63,917 bases of DNA from JAPLKX01 sp035530195 (GTDB lineage: Bacteria; Hydrogenedentota; Hydrogenedentia; Hydrogenedentales; SLHB01). Positions 35,538 to 43,838 of this stretch are shown piece after piece. Numbering within the stretch: the stretch's first letter is position 1; each line of letters begins with the position of its first letter. Both the position numbers and the translations under genes were made by a program. Under the pieces are notes generated by a model. It was not told the origin of the DNA. It saw only the letters and a list, made by a program, of their open reading frames with translations, and did not search any database. The stretch lies in the NCBI GenBank assembly GCA_035530195.1, contig DATKVG010000187.1, forward strand, positions 1-63,917, given 5' to 3'.

Positions 35538-36866
35538 ATGCCGAATGAGAACAAATCCAACGCCACCCGCCGCGACTTCCTGAAAACAGCCAGCGCCATC
35601 GGGGCGGGCCTCTATGCCACCGGCGCCGGCGCCCAGGCTCCGGCCGCGCCGCGCAAAGTCGAGGCGCTCGCGCTGAACGGCGGGCCCAAGGCCGTCATGC
35701 ACGTTGCCAAGGACGCGACAAAATGGCCACTGTACGGCGACGAGGAGGTCCAGTTGGTTTCGGCTCTGCTGCGCGACTTCTCTTACGCGCCGGTGGCCGA
35801 GCTCGAAGAGGCGTGGAAGGCGCATTTTGGGTGCGCGTTTGCGAAAGCGCACTGCAACGGGACGAGCGCGCTCACCTCGATGATGTTTGCGCTCGATTTG
35901 CCGGAAGGCAGCGAGGTGCTGGTTCCGGATTACAGCACGTGGTTTCCGGTGGTGCCGATGCGGTTCTTTGGTCTTGTGCCGGTGTTTGTGGACTGCAACC
36001 CGCGGACGATGAACATCGACGTCGAGGATTGCAGAAAGAGAATCACCGCCAAGACGAAGGCCATCATGCCGGTGCATTGGTACGGCCTGCCGTGCGATAT
36101 GGACGATATCGAGACGCTCGCGAAAGAGCACGGGTTGTCGGTGGTTGAAGACGCGAGCCACTCGCACGGGGCAAAACTGAAGGACACGTGGATGGGCAAT
36201 TGGGGCCGGATGGCGGGCATCAGCATGCAGGCAACGAAACCGCTGCCGTCGATCGAAGGCGGCATGGGCGTGTACAAGGAGCGGCTCGATTACGAGCGGG
36301 CGACCACCTACGGCAACTACGACCTGCCCAACACGTTCCCCCAAGACAGCCCGTATCGGAAATATCACGCGACGGCGTTCGGCGGCAAGCTGCGGATTCA
36401 TCCGGCGTCGGCGATTCTCGCTCGGATCCAGTTGCGAGATTTAGATAAGCGGAACGCGGCGGGGGTGGAGCAAGTCAAGCGGCTCAACGAGCGGATTACG
36501 CAACTGCCCGGGCTCAGCGAGCAGTACGTGCGGCCGGATATGAGCCGCGTGTTCTACTCGAGAAACCTGATGTTTATCGACGAGGCCAAGGCGGGCGCAT
36601 CACGCGCCGCGCTGGTCAAAGCGCTCAAGGCTGAGGGCGTCGACGTGGCCGAGTACGGGTGGACGCTGCTGCACACGTACCCCGTGTTCAACGAGAGCCA
36701 GTGGTGGCGGCACATGCCCGTCCTGCCGGATAAAGTGCCCGGCTGCGATGAAGCCAACAAGCAGGCCATCTCCGTGGCGTATTTCACGTCCGATCAGCCG
36801 GAGTTGGTTGAACAATACGGGGCGGCTTTCGAGAAAGTCTGGGCACACCGGGACAGCCTGGCGTAA
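35538..36866 (+). CDS. Second Tat-exported DegT-like aminotransferase
   Basis: 442 aa from MPNENKSNATRRDFLK, with AAGGAAGGAGA upstream of the ATG at 35538 (an in-frame ATG at 35514 is less likely). The Tat signal ATRRDFLKTASAIGAGLYATG precedes a DegT fold. AHCNGTSALTSM, VEDASHSHGAKL and the Schiff-base Lys in SMQATKPLPSIEGGMG are intact. It is clearly paralogous to 31341-32663, sharing most motifs and the C-terminal YFTS-PELVEQY-AFEKVWAHR. Duplication within one cluster with retained catalytic residues argues for two related exported reactions, or one heterodimer; both are inference. Confidence 0.88.
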   Translation: MPNENKSNATRRDFLKTASAIGAGLYATGAGAQAPAAPRKVEALALNGGPKAVMHVAKDATKWPLYGDEEVQLVSALLRDFSYAPVAELEEAWKAHFGCAFAKAHCNGTSALTSMMFALDLPEGSEVLVPDYSTWFPVVPMRFFGLVPVFVDCNPRTMNIDVEDCRKRITAKTKAIMPVHWYGLPCDMDDIETLAKEHGLSVVEDASHSHGAKLKDTWMGNWGRMAGISMQATKPLPSIEGGMGVYKERLDYERATTYGNYDLPNTFPQDSPYRKYHATAFGGKLRIHPASAILARIQLRDLDKRNAAGVEQVKRLNERITQLPGLSEQYVRPDMSRVFYSRNLMFIDEAKAGASRAALVKALKAEGVDVAEYGWTLLHTYPVFNESQWWRHMPVLPDKVPGCDEANKQAISVAYFTSDQPELVEQYGAAFEKVWAHRDSLA

Positions 36867-36932
36867 GACGACGGTAAACTCGTCATCATACTTCGCCCGG
36901 CAAGATCGCTATACCCCCAGAGCGCGTGGTTG

Positions 36933-38093
36933 CTATGCTCTTCCCAAGAAGACCCGCGTGTAGGGGCGGGCCGGCTGGCGATTAAGCGTTAAAGGGGAAG
37001 GAACGGCAACCGTATAAAACAGCTGCTGGCACACTTGGCAGAACGGGGGATGCCGGTTGGACAGATGTTGCCGGCGCAGACGTTCGTACGGTTCGCCAAA
37101 CCAAATCTCTTTAAAAGACTGGGTGTTGAGGTTGCCGAGGTTTATCAACGAACCGTCCGGCTGCCAGCAGCATGGCGTCACCAAACCGGCCGAATCGACG
37201 CTGCTTGTCTCCCACAGTTCCGCACAGGTAAGGATGCCGGGCCCTTGGCGCCCCGATGTTTTGCATCCGCTCCAGTCACCGGGAACGCTGATCGGGAAGT
37301 CTTTATCCTGGCACGCCTTGATTTTTGCGAGGGCGGCGCGCAGTTCGTCCCGGGGCATGTTCTGCAGGGCGTTTTCACGCAGCGTGGACCCGTCTTGGAA
37401 AACGGTGTCGAGGTCGAGGCCGTCGGTGTTCACCTCTTGAAAGTTCATTGAGTTGACACCCATGCTTTTCATTGCGGCGATGAATTCAGAGGTTTTGGCG
37501 AGTGTCGCCCGCATCAAGACGGCGCTGACATGGATTTGTGGCGTCGGACTTGCAAGCCGGCGCTTCGTCTCGCACAGGATACGAAGATTTGCAAGGACTT
37601 TTTCCAGCGTTGTTCCGCGGCGCAGGTCGTTAAACACTGCCGGATCGTACGAGTCGATCGAGACCAGGATCTCGTCGTGGCCGCAACGGACAAGGCGTTC
37701 TACCGCGTCCTCGGTCAGCAGGGTGAGGTTGGTGTTAAACCGAGTAGCGAAACCCAGGCCTTTTGCAAATTCCACCACCTCGATGATGTTGGGATACATC
37801 AGCGGCTCGCCGAGGTTTTGCAGGGTGAGCCCGGCCACGCCAGCCTCGCGGAGTTCCGTGGCGGCTTTCTTAAACATGTCGATGCTGAAGTCGCGCTGTT
37901 TGTCCCTGGCTTTCCAATGCGTGCGCCTGCAGAAGAGGCAACCAAGATTGCACCGGGTTGTCGGCTCGAAATATACATGATGGGGATAGTGGGCCGGGGT
38001 TGCCAGCGCGATGCGCCTGGCGCGATACGAGGCCGGAAGCAGAGGCCACAGTGCGGTCTTGACGCGGGCCTTTATCGTGGCGAAAAATGACAT
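36933..38093 (-). CDS. Radical SAM/SPASM protein of unknown role
   Basis: 386 aa. The radical-SAM motif is CNLGCLFC (CxxxCxxC) near residue 48. GEPLMYP follows, as in anaerobic sulfatase-maturase-like and peptide-modifying enzymes. The C-terminus has SPASM-like cysteines (LVTPCCWQPDG and HPPFCQVCQQL) that should bind auxiliary Fe-S clusters. The ATG overlaps the stop of the fused siroheme decarboxylase (TGATG), so it is coupled to heme genes. It does not look like canonical AhbD. Possible roles are a tetrapyrrole-modifying step or something unrelated. A further ATG-rich start is not needed. Confidence 0.8.
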   Translation of the reverse strand: MSFFATIKARVKTALWPLLPASYRARRIALATPAHYPHHVYFEPTTRCNLGCLFCRRTHWKARDKQRDFSIDMFKKAATELREAGVAGLTLQNLGEPLMYPNIIEVVEFAKGLGFATRFNTNLTLLTEDAVERLVRCGHDEILVSIDSYDPAVFNDLRRGTTLEKVLANLRILCETKRRLASPTPQIHVSAVLMRATLAKTSEFIAAMKSMGVNSMNFQEVNTDGLDLDTVFQDGSTLRENALQNMPRDELRAALAKIKACQDKDFPISVPGDWSGCKTSGRQGPGILTCAELWETSSVDSAGLVTPCCWQPDGSLINLGNLNTQSFKEIWFGEPYERLRRQHLSNRHPPFCQVCQQLFYTVAVPSPLTLNRQPARPYTRVFLGRA

Positions 38094-39094
38094 CAAGGGT
38101 TCCTTTCCCGGTTTGGCAGCTCACTAAAGTAGACAGGCGCGGACTTTTTCAATTCGCGGGTGCTGAACAGGACTTCCCAGCGTTGAATGTTCAGGCGTTG
38201 CGCCAGTTGGCGGGCAAGCGCAAGCACTTGCTCTTCATGCGTGCCGTGGATCATGGCATACAGGTTGTAAGGCCACTGTGGCATGCGGGGGCGCGTATAG
38301 CAGTGGCTGACTTCGGGCAACGAGGCGATGTACCGGCCGGCGAACTCGACGTGGTCCGCCGGGACGTCCCAGACGCTCATGCCGTTGGCGGTGTAACCGA
38401 TGGCGTGGTGTTTGACGCGCGCCCCGAACCGGCGGATCAGGCCGCTGGCGAGCCACGCGCGCAACTGGGAGATGACCTCGTCTTCCGTCATACCGGCCTG
38501 CTTGGCGATTTCGAGGTAAGGCCTCACGACGAGCGGCAACGGCGCCTGCAGGGCGCGTATCAGTGCGATATCGCGGTCTCTTAAATGGGGACAGTCACCG
38601 TTTATTTGTGCAGGCGTCTCAAATAAATGGTGACTGTCCCTATTTAAATTGAAATGGACGTTGATTTTGAAGGTGCGGTCGGCGGGGAGCGAAATTACGT
38701 CTTGTACGCCATGCAATTTACGGATTTCTTCGCGTATCTCGTCCATGCGTTCCTGGGAAGGCGCTACGAGCGTGAACCACATGTTGAACTCGGCGTCGCG
38801 GAGATAGTTGTGGGTGACTTCGGGGTAGGCGTTGATGTGACTGGCGACGTTGTCGATGGCGTCGGCGCTGATTTTCGCTGCGCAGAGTGTGCTGGTGTAG
38901 CCGAGGCGGTGGAGATCGAAGACGGGTCCGATCTGGCGTACCACTCCCCCACTCTGCAACTGGCGCACCTGGTTCATGACGGTCGCTTCATCAGTTCCCA
39001 GTTCGCGGGCGAGGGCCTCGAACGGCCTTGGATCGATCGGGAAGTCGCGCTGGATTCGGTCGAGCAGGCGGCGGTCGAGGTCGTCGAGGTTCAC
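38093..39094 (-). CDS. ahbAB: Fused siroheme decarboxylase (AhbA/AhbB-like domains)
   Basis: 333 aa from a GTG that overlaps the ahbC stop (GTGA). It has two Lrp/AsnC-type units, each an HTH plus a RAM-like domain: residues ~1-150 (HINAYPEVTHNYLRDAEFNMW) and ~175-333 (LPEVSHCYTRPRMPQWPYNLY). In the Ahb pathway AhbA and AhbB together decarboxylate siroheme to 12,18-didecarboxysiroheme; here both are in one chain, as in NirDL fusions. Which half is AhbA is not settled. The interdomain linker (about residues 150-171, including HHLFETPAQINGDCPHLRDR) is encoded by a 67-bp palindromic element inserted in frame. Confidence 0.9.
   Translation of the reverse strand: MNLDDLDRRLLDRIQRDFPIDPRPFEALARELGTDEATVMNQVRQLQSGGVVRQIGPVFDLHRLGYTSTLCAAKISADAIDNVASHINAYPEVTHNYLRDAEFNMWFTLVAPSQERMDEIREEIRKLHGVQDVISLPADRTFKINVHFNLNRDSHHLFETPAQINGDCPHLRDRDIALIRALQAPLPLVVRPYLEIAKQAGMTEDEVISQLRAWLASGLIRRFGARVKHHAIGYTANGMSVWDVPADHVEFAGRYIASLPEVSHCYTRPRMPQWPYNLYAMIHGTHEEQVLALARQLAQRLNIQRWEVLFSTRELKKSAPVYFSELPNRERNP
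38581..38647. mobile_element. 67-bp REP-like palindrome inside coding sequence
   Basis: Arms 38581-38608 and 38620-38647 are 28 bp each and match at 26 of 28 positions as inverted repeats, around an 11-nt loop. The core is GGGACAGTCACC and its complement GGTGACTGTCCC. An isolated arm is found at 17464-17489. The loop (TGCAGGCGTCT) matches half of the GCAGGCG palindrome seen at 7296. Confidence 0.92.
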
Positions 39095-40275
39095 TGGATG
39101 CCAATCTCCTCGTCGGTGAGGTAGCAGGCGGGGTCGGGCGCCCACAGGTCGCCAATGACGGCTTCTGCGCGGACGCGGAAGTTACCGGCGCAGATGTCGA
39201 GCCATTTGCATCGGCCGCACCGGCCGGTGACGTGGCGTTTCTTTTCCTTGATCATCATGAGCAGGGCGTTGTCTTTGTCGGTCCAGATCTCGCCGAACTT
39301 TCGGTCGCGGACGTTGCCCAGCGTGAGGTGGCGCCAGAACTGGTCGGGGTGGACGGCGCCGTCCCACGACACGCAGGCGATCCCGACGCCGGACGAGTTG
39401 CCGCCGTTGTACTCGAGCAGTTCGAGTACCTGCCCTGCGCGCACCGGGTTCTCGCGCAGCAGCCGCATATAGAGGAAAGGCCCGTCGCAGTGGTTGTCGA
39501 CGGTGAGGATTTCCTTGGGCATGCCTCGGCGGTGCAGATCGGCGGTCAGGTCGATGATTTGTTCGACGGCCTGGCGGGCGCGGGGCAATTCGAGCGCTTC
39601 TTCGATAAGGGCGCTGCCGCGGCCCGCGTAGACGAGATGGTAAAAACACGCGCGCGGGATGTCTTCGTCGACGAGGATCTGGAAAATGGCGGGGATCTCG
39701 CCGACGTTGCGGCGGTTGATCGTGAAGCGGAGTCCGACTTTCAGCCCGGCCTGCCGGCACGCGCGGATGCCGGCCATGGCGCGGGCATACGCGCCGGGGA
39801 TGCCGCGGAACTTGTCGTTGACGGGCTCGGTGCCGTCGAGGCTGACGCCGACGTACGAGAGGTCGAGGTCTTTGAGTTCGCGCGCCTTGCCGGGCGAGAT
39901 CAGCGTGCCGTTGGTGCTGATGACGGCACGGAGGCCGCTCGACGTGGCGTGGCGAATCAGTTCGGACAGGTCGGGCCGCAGCAAGGGCTCGCCACCGCTG
40001 AACAAGATCACGGGCGCGCCGAACTCGGCCAGCGAGTCGATCAGGCGCATGCCGTCGTCGGTGGTCATTTCGCCTTCGTATTCGCAGGCGTGTGATTGGG
40101 AATAGCAGTGGACGCAGCGGAGGTTGCAGCTCCGCGTGCAGTTCCAGACAACCACGGGCTTTTTGTCTTCCGAGAACTGGAGCAGGTGGCTGGGCAGGTC
40201 GGCGGCGCGCCGGCCGTAACGCAGCGCGTCGCTCGGCTCGACGCCGCCACAGTAAAGTTTGCTGATGCCTATCAT
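39091..40275 (-). CDS. ahbC: AhbC, radical SAM didecarboxysiroheme deacetylase
   Basis: 394 aa from MIGISKLYCGGVEPSDALRY, the conserved AhbC N-terminus. The radical-SAM motif CNLRCVHC (~residue 52) and the GGEPLL element are intact. The C-terminus carries an auxiliary cluster motif CGRCKWLDICAGN plus a final Cys. AhbC removes the two acetate side chains of 12,18-didecarboxysiroheme to give Fe-coproporphyrin III. The long upstream open frame is repeat sequence and not coding. The stop overlaps the ahbAB start by 4 bp. Confidence 0.92.
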   Translation of the reverse strand: MIGISKLYCGGVEPSDALRYGRRAADLPSHLLQFSEDKKPVVVWNCTRSCNLRCVHCYSQSHACEYEGEMTTDDGMRLIDSLAEFGAPVILFSGGEPLLRPDLSELIRHATSSGLRAVISTNGTLISPGKARELKDLDLSYVGVSLDGTEPVNDKFRGIPGAYARAMAGIRACRQAGLKVGLRFTINRRNVGEIPAIFQILVDEDIPRACFYHLVYAGRGSALIEEALELPRARQAVEQIIDLTADLHRRGMPKEILTVDNHCDGPFLYMRLLRENPVRAGQVLELLEYNGGNSSGVGIACVSWDGAVHPDQFWRHLTLGNVRDRKFGEIWTDKDNALLMMIKEKKRHVTGRCGRCKWLDICAGNFRVRAEAVIGDLWAPDPACYLTDEEIGIQ

Positions 40276-40283
40276 AGTGAGGG

Positions 40284-40353
40284 TCTGGGGTTTGGGGTTT
40301 GGGGTTTGGGGTATGAAAGGATGAAGGATGAAGGATGAAGGATGAAGGATGAA
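40284..40353. repeat. Heptad arrays (GGGTTTG and AAGGATG)
   Basis: Three or four GGGTTTG units followed directly by about five AAGGATG/AAAGGATG units, 9-78 bp upstream of the ahbC start codon. Both have a 7-nt period. Confidence 0.93.
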
Positions 40354-40406
40354 ACAAGCGCCGGCTGAGATCCATTCGTCGCAACCCAAATTTGCACGTA
40401 ACGAAG

Positions 40407-40685
40407 GGACATAAGGGACGAAAAGGACATAAACGACTGAGGCCGGCAGTGAAAATGATGGCATGAGTGCCTTGATGGGACCCTCGCGCGGAAACCGCCG
40501 GGAAATGATGTGGTTTTTGCACAATCTGGTCGACACGCCGCCCGGACATAAGGGACGAAAACGACATAAACGACTGAGGCCGGCGGTGAAAATGATGGCA
40601 TGAGTGCCTTGATGGGACCCTCGCGCGGAAACCGCCGGGAAATGACGTGGTTTTTGCACAATCTGGTCGACACGCCGCCCGGACA
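40407..40685. repeat. 137-bp tandem duplication containing nonamers
   Basis: 40407-40543 and 40544-40680 are almost identical; five bases of a third copy follow. Each copy opens with 9-mers such as AAGGGACGA and AAACGACTG. The block lies between the cobA-hemD stop (40740) and ahbC. No ORF with family similarity is present. Confidence 0.95.
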
Positions 40686-40739
40686 ATTTCTTATGTGCGG
40701 ATTGTGGTCCCAATCGTCTCACTTGATCTGCTAAGCTCA

Positions 40740-42263
40740 TTACGGTTTCCTGAAATGATCCACGATGGCTACCACGAGGCCCGGTATCGTTGATTCCGCC
40801 GCTTCCACCACAATCTCGATTCCGTGTTCTCTAAGTGTCTCCGAAGTAACGGGGCCGATGCTGGCGGCTTTGACTTTTTTTGCCAACTCCGAACGCCGCT
40901 CTTCGGGCAATGCGGCCAAGAAATTCGTGACGGTCGAGGAGCTGGTGAACGTGACGAGATCAATCTCGCCGCGATCGAGCCGGTCCGCCAACCCCTCGGG
41001 CAACGGCTCAGCCAGCGTCCTGTATGCCACCACCTCGCGGACTTCGCCGCCGCGGGCCCGCAAGCCATCGACCAGGTCGGGCCGGGCGATTTCGGCGCGC
41101 GGAATGAGGAATGACTGGCCTTTGATTGGCTGCGTCTTGGCCAGTTCTTCGAGCAGGGCCTCGGCTACGAATTGGTCAGGCACGCAATCCGCCTGAATGG
41201 ACAGCCCGTTGACAAGACGCTCAGCTGTAGGGACGCCAATTGCCGCGACCTTCACACCAGCTAATGCGCGTGAATCCAGGTTGTCCAAACCCATTGCGCG
41301 CCTGAACGACTCAACACCGTTCGCACTGGTGAAGATCAGCCAATCAAACTGCCGGACGTCACGGGCGGCCTGCCTCATCGGTTCTGATTTGCCAAGCCAC
41401 TCGATGCGAATCGTTGGCGCCTCGATGGCTTCGGCGCCGAGTTGCTGCAATTGGTCAAGGACATCGCTGTTTTGCGCGCGGGCGCGCGTCACGACGATCT
41501 TTCGCCCGAACAAGGGCCGTTTCTCGAACCACTCGAGCTGATCCCGCAGCCGTACCACCTCGCCCACCACCAGGATGGCTGGCGGCTGGATCTTTTTCGC
41601 TTCGGCCCTCGCCGCGATAGTCGCCAGCGTGCCCGTAACTGTTTTTTGCGACGGCAGCGTCCCGTTGGCGATGAGTGCCGCAGGCATGTCTCCGGATTTA
41701 CCTGAAGCGATCAGCCGCTCTGCGATCGCAGCGAGGTTGTGCACGCCCATGAGGAACACGAGCGTGCCTGATGTTACCGCCAGTTCGGCCCAATCGATTT
41801 GGGATTCGGGTTTGGTTGGGTCTTCGTGGCCCGTGATGAAGCGCACGGAGGTGGCGACGTTGCGGTGCGTTACAGGGATGCCCGCGTAGGCCGGCACGGC
41901 GACCGCCGAGGTTACGCCGGGCACGACTTCGAACGGCACACCGCGCTCTTGCAGATAAAGGGCCTCTTCACCGCCCCGTCCGAACACAAACGGGTCGCCG
42001 CCTTTAAGCCGGCACACGTTCTTGCCTTCGAGCGCTTTTTCAGCGAGCAGGGCATTGATGTCGTCCTGTTTCATGGAATGCTTGCCGGCCTGTTTGCCGA
42101 CGTATATGCGTTCGCGGCTGGGGTGGGCGTATGACAGAAGCGAAGGGTTGCACAGCGCGTCGTACACGATCACGTCCGCCCGCGCGATGCAAATCATTCC
42201 TTTGAAAGTTATCAGTCCCGGGTCGCCCGGGCCGGCGCCTACGAGAAACACTTTGCCTTCCAT
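40740..42263 (-). CDS. cobA-hemD: Fused uroporphyrinogen-III methyltransferase and synthase (CobA-HemD)
   Basis: 507 aa from MEGKVFLVGAGPGDPG. Residues ~1-245 are the SAM-dependent uroporphyrinogen-III C-methyltransferase, with VGAGPGDPGLITFKG and CRLKGGDPFVFGRGGEEA. Residues ~255-507 are a HemD-type uroporphyrinogen-III synthase (FGRKIVVTRARAQ at the start, VTFTSSSTVTNFL near the end). The fusion is common in Firmicutes and in bacteria using siroheme-based heme synthesis. The start overlaps the hemC stop in TAATG. It turns hydroxymethylbilane into uroporphyrinogen III and then precorrin-2. Confidence 0.95.
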   Translation of the reverse strand: MEGKVFLVGAGPGDPGLITFKGMICIARADVIVYDALCNPSLLSYAHPSRERIYVGKQAGKHSMKQDDINALLAEKALEGKNVCRLKGGDPFVFGRGGEEALYLQERGVPFEVVPGVTSAVAVPAYAGIPVTHRNVATSVRFITGHEDPTKPESQIDWAELAVTSGTLVFLMGVHNLAAIAERLIASGKSGDMPAALIANGTLPSQKTVTGTLATIAARAEAKKIQPPAILVVGEVVRLRDQLEWFEKRPLFGRKIVVTRARAQNSDVLDQLQQLGAEAIEAPTIRIEWLGKSEPMRQAARDVRQFDWLIFTSANGVESFRRAMGLDNLDSRALAGVKVAAIGVPTAERLVNGLSIQADCVPDQFVAEALLEELAKTQPIKGQSFLIPRAEIARPDLVDGLRARGGEVREVVAYRTLAEPLPEGLADRLDRGEIDLVTFTSSSTVTNFLAALPEERRSELAKKVKAASIGPVTSETLREHGIEIVVEAAESTIPGLVVAIVDHFRKP

Positions 42264-43192
42264 TATTGACCCTCCAGCGAGGCGAGAATATCGGCGCCGC
42301 CTTCCGCGAGGAGGCGTTCGGCCAGTTGCTCGCCGAGTTGCCAGGCGTCGGCCGGCTCGCCCTTGAGCTGCCTCCGCACGACCTGGCTGCCATCGATGGC
42401 TGCCACCAGCCCATCGAGCACGAGCGCGCCGCGCACGATGCGGCCGTACGCGCCCACCGGCACGTGGCAGCCGCCCTCGACTTTCGCCAGCAGGGCGCGT
42501 TCCGCCGTGACGGCAGCGCGCACGTCGGGGTCGTCGAGCGCCGACGCGACCCGGCGCACGGCGGTGTCGTCGGGCCGGCAAGCGATGGCGAGCGCGCCCT
42601 GGCCCGCCGCCGGCAGCCACTGATCGAAGTCGAGGTATTCGGTGATGACGTTGTCCAGGTCGAGGCGGCGCAGGCCCGCGGCGGCGAGTATGATGGCGGA
42701 GTTTTGATCCGAGAGTTCGAGTTTGCGCAGGCGCGTGTCGATGTTGCCGCGGATTTCGGTCGGCCGCAGGTCGGATCGGATGGCCAGCAACTGCGCGCGG
42801 CGCCGCAGGCTGCCCGTGCCTACGGACGCGCCTTTGGGCAACTCCGCAAGCAGAAGGCCACCTTTGCCGATGAAGGCATCGCGGGCATCTTCGCGTTCGG
42901 GGATCGCCGCGATGTTTATGCCTTCGGTCGAAACCGTCGGCAGGTCTTTGAGGCTGTGTACGACCAGGTCCACGACGCCGTCGAGCAGGGCGTGGTCGAT
43001 CTCTTTCGTGAAGACACCCTGGACACTGAGTTGGTCGAGAGGCTTGTCCTGCACTCTGTCGCCGACCGGCCGGATGATTTCCGTTTTGACGTGCAGGTCA
43101 GGCGCGACCTCGCGCAGCCGCTCGACGACCCACTGCGTCTGCTGGAGGGCAAGGCGGCTGCCGCGCGTGCCGATGCGGATCGTCCTGCCCAT
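42263..43192 (-). CDS. hemC: Hydroxymethylbilane synthase
   Basis: 309 aa from MGRTIRIGTRGSRLALQQT, the conserved start; the longer frame would overlap sirC. Substrate-binding Arg motifs (GTGSLRRRAQL, EIRGNIDTRLRKL) are intact, and the cofactor-attaching Cys lies in VEGGCHVPVGAY. The enzyme polymerises four porphobilinogen units. It is one base after the sirC stop and overlaps cobA-hemD, forming a tight sirC-hemC-cobA-hemD unit. Confidence 0.97.
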   Translation of the reverse strand: MGRTIRIGTRGSRLALQQTQWVVERLREVAPDLHVKTEIIRPVGDRVQDKPLDQLSVQGVFTKEIDHALLDGVVDLVVHSLKDLPTVSTEGINIAAIPEREDARDAFIGKGGLLLAELPKGASVGTGSLRRRAQLLAIRSDLRPTEIRGNIDTRLRKLELSDQNSAIILAAAGLRRLDLDNVITEYLDFDQWLPAAGQGALAIACRPDDTAVRRVASALDDPDVRAAVTAERALLAKVEGGCHVPVGAYGRIVRGALVLDGLVAAIDGSQVVRRQLKGEPADAWQLGEQLAERLLAEGGADILASLEGQ

Positions 43193-43193
43193 G

Positions 43194-43838
43194 TTACCCG
43201 CCCTCCTCCGCCATGCGCAGGCATTCGGCGAGGATTTGTTCGGCGTCTTTAAGGCGGCCGTCGGCAATCAGGCTGAGTGCGGGCGACGCGAGGAACTGTT
43301 CCTCGGCCTCGTTGCGCCGCACCCGGTCGGGCACGCGCGCCTTCAATTCCGCGCGTAACCGCGCCAGCAGTTCGAGATAGGTTTCGTACTCCGGCCCGAA
43401 CTGGCGATCGAGATCGATGCGGAGGCGTTTGGCGAGCGCGGGCGACGAGCCGCCGGTGCTGATGGCGATTTGGAGGTCGCCGCGCGTCACCGATGCGGGC
43501 ACATAAAAATCGCACAGCTCCGGCACGTCCACCACGTTCACGAGCGCCCCGGAAGCCCGCGCGACGTCGGCAACAGCGGAGTTGACGCGGGGATCGCCGG
43601 TCGCGGCAATGGCGATCAGCGCGCCGGCCATGTCCGCGGGTTCAAAAGGCCGCTCGAAAAATTTGATCCGGCCCGATGCCGCCCATGCCCGAATCTGATC
43701 CGTCGCGTCCGGCGCCACTACGACTACGTCCGCGCCGCATTCCAAAAGCGAGGCGATTTTGCGTTCGGCGACAGCGCCCCCGCCAACGACGAGGCAACGC
43801 CGGCCGTCTATTTTCAACGACAAGGGATACAGGGACAC
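43194..43838 (-). CDS. sirC: Precorrin-2 dehydrogenase (SirC/CysG N-terminal type)
   Basis: 214 aa. Rossmann motif LVVGGGAVAERKIASLLECGA near the N-terminus, followed by VNVVDVPELCDFYVPA and ISTGGSSPALAKRLR, typical of Met8p/CysG(N) and SirC proteins. It oxidises precorrin-2 to sirohydrochlorin; whether it also inserts iron is not clear from sequence, and no separate sirB-type ferrochelatase is visible. It is the first gene of the tetrapyrrole unit. The gap upstream (43839-44117) holds no gene; a GAAGCGG/CCGCTTC hairpin at 44102-44118 touches the stop of the next gene. Confidence 0.92.
   Translation of the reverse strand: MSLYPLSLKIDGRRCLVVGGGAVAERKIASLLECGADVVVVAPDATDQIRAWAASGRIKFFERPFEPADMAGALIAIAATGDPRVNSAVADVARASGALVNVVDVPELCDFYVPASVTRGDLQIAISTGGSSPALAKRLRIDLDRQFGPEYETYLELLARLRAELKARVPDRVRRNEAEEQFLASPALSLIADGRLKDAEQILAECLRMAEEGG

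Noticed and set aside
38581..38647. Transcription terminator
   Set aside because: It has an open reading frame on the minus strand that continues through ahbAB, and no T tract follows the stem.
40276..40740. N-terminal extension of AhbC
   Set aside because: It would translate heptads and the 137-bp duplication; the conserved N-terminus MIGISKLYCG begins at 40275.
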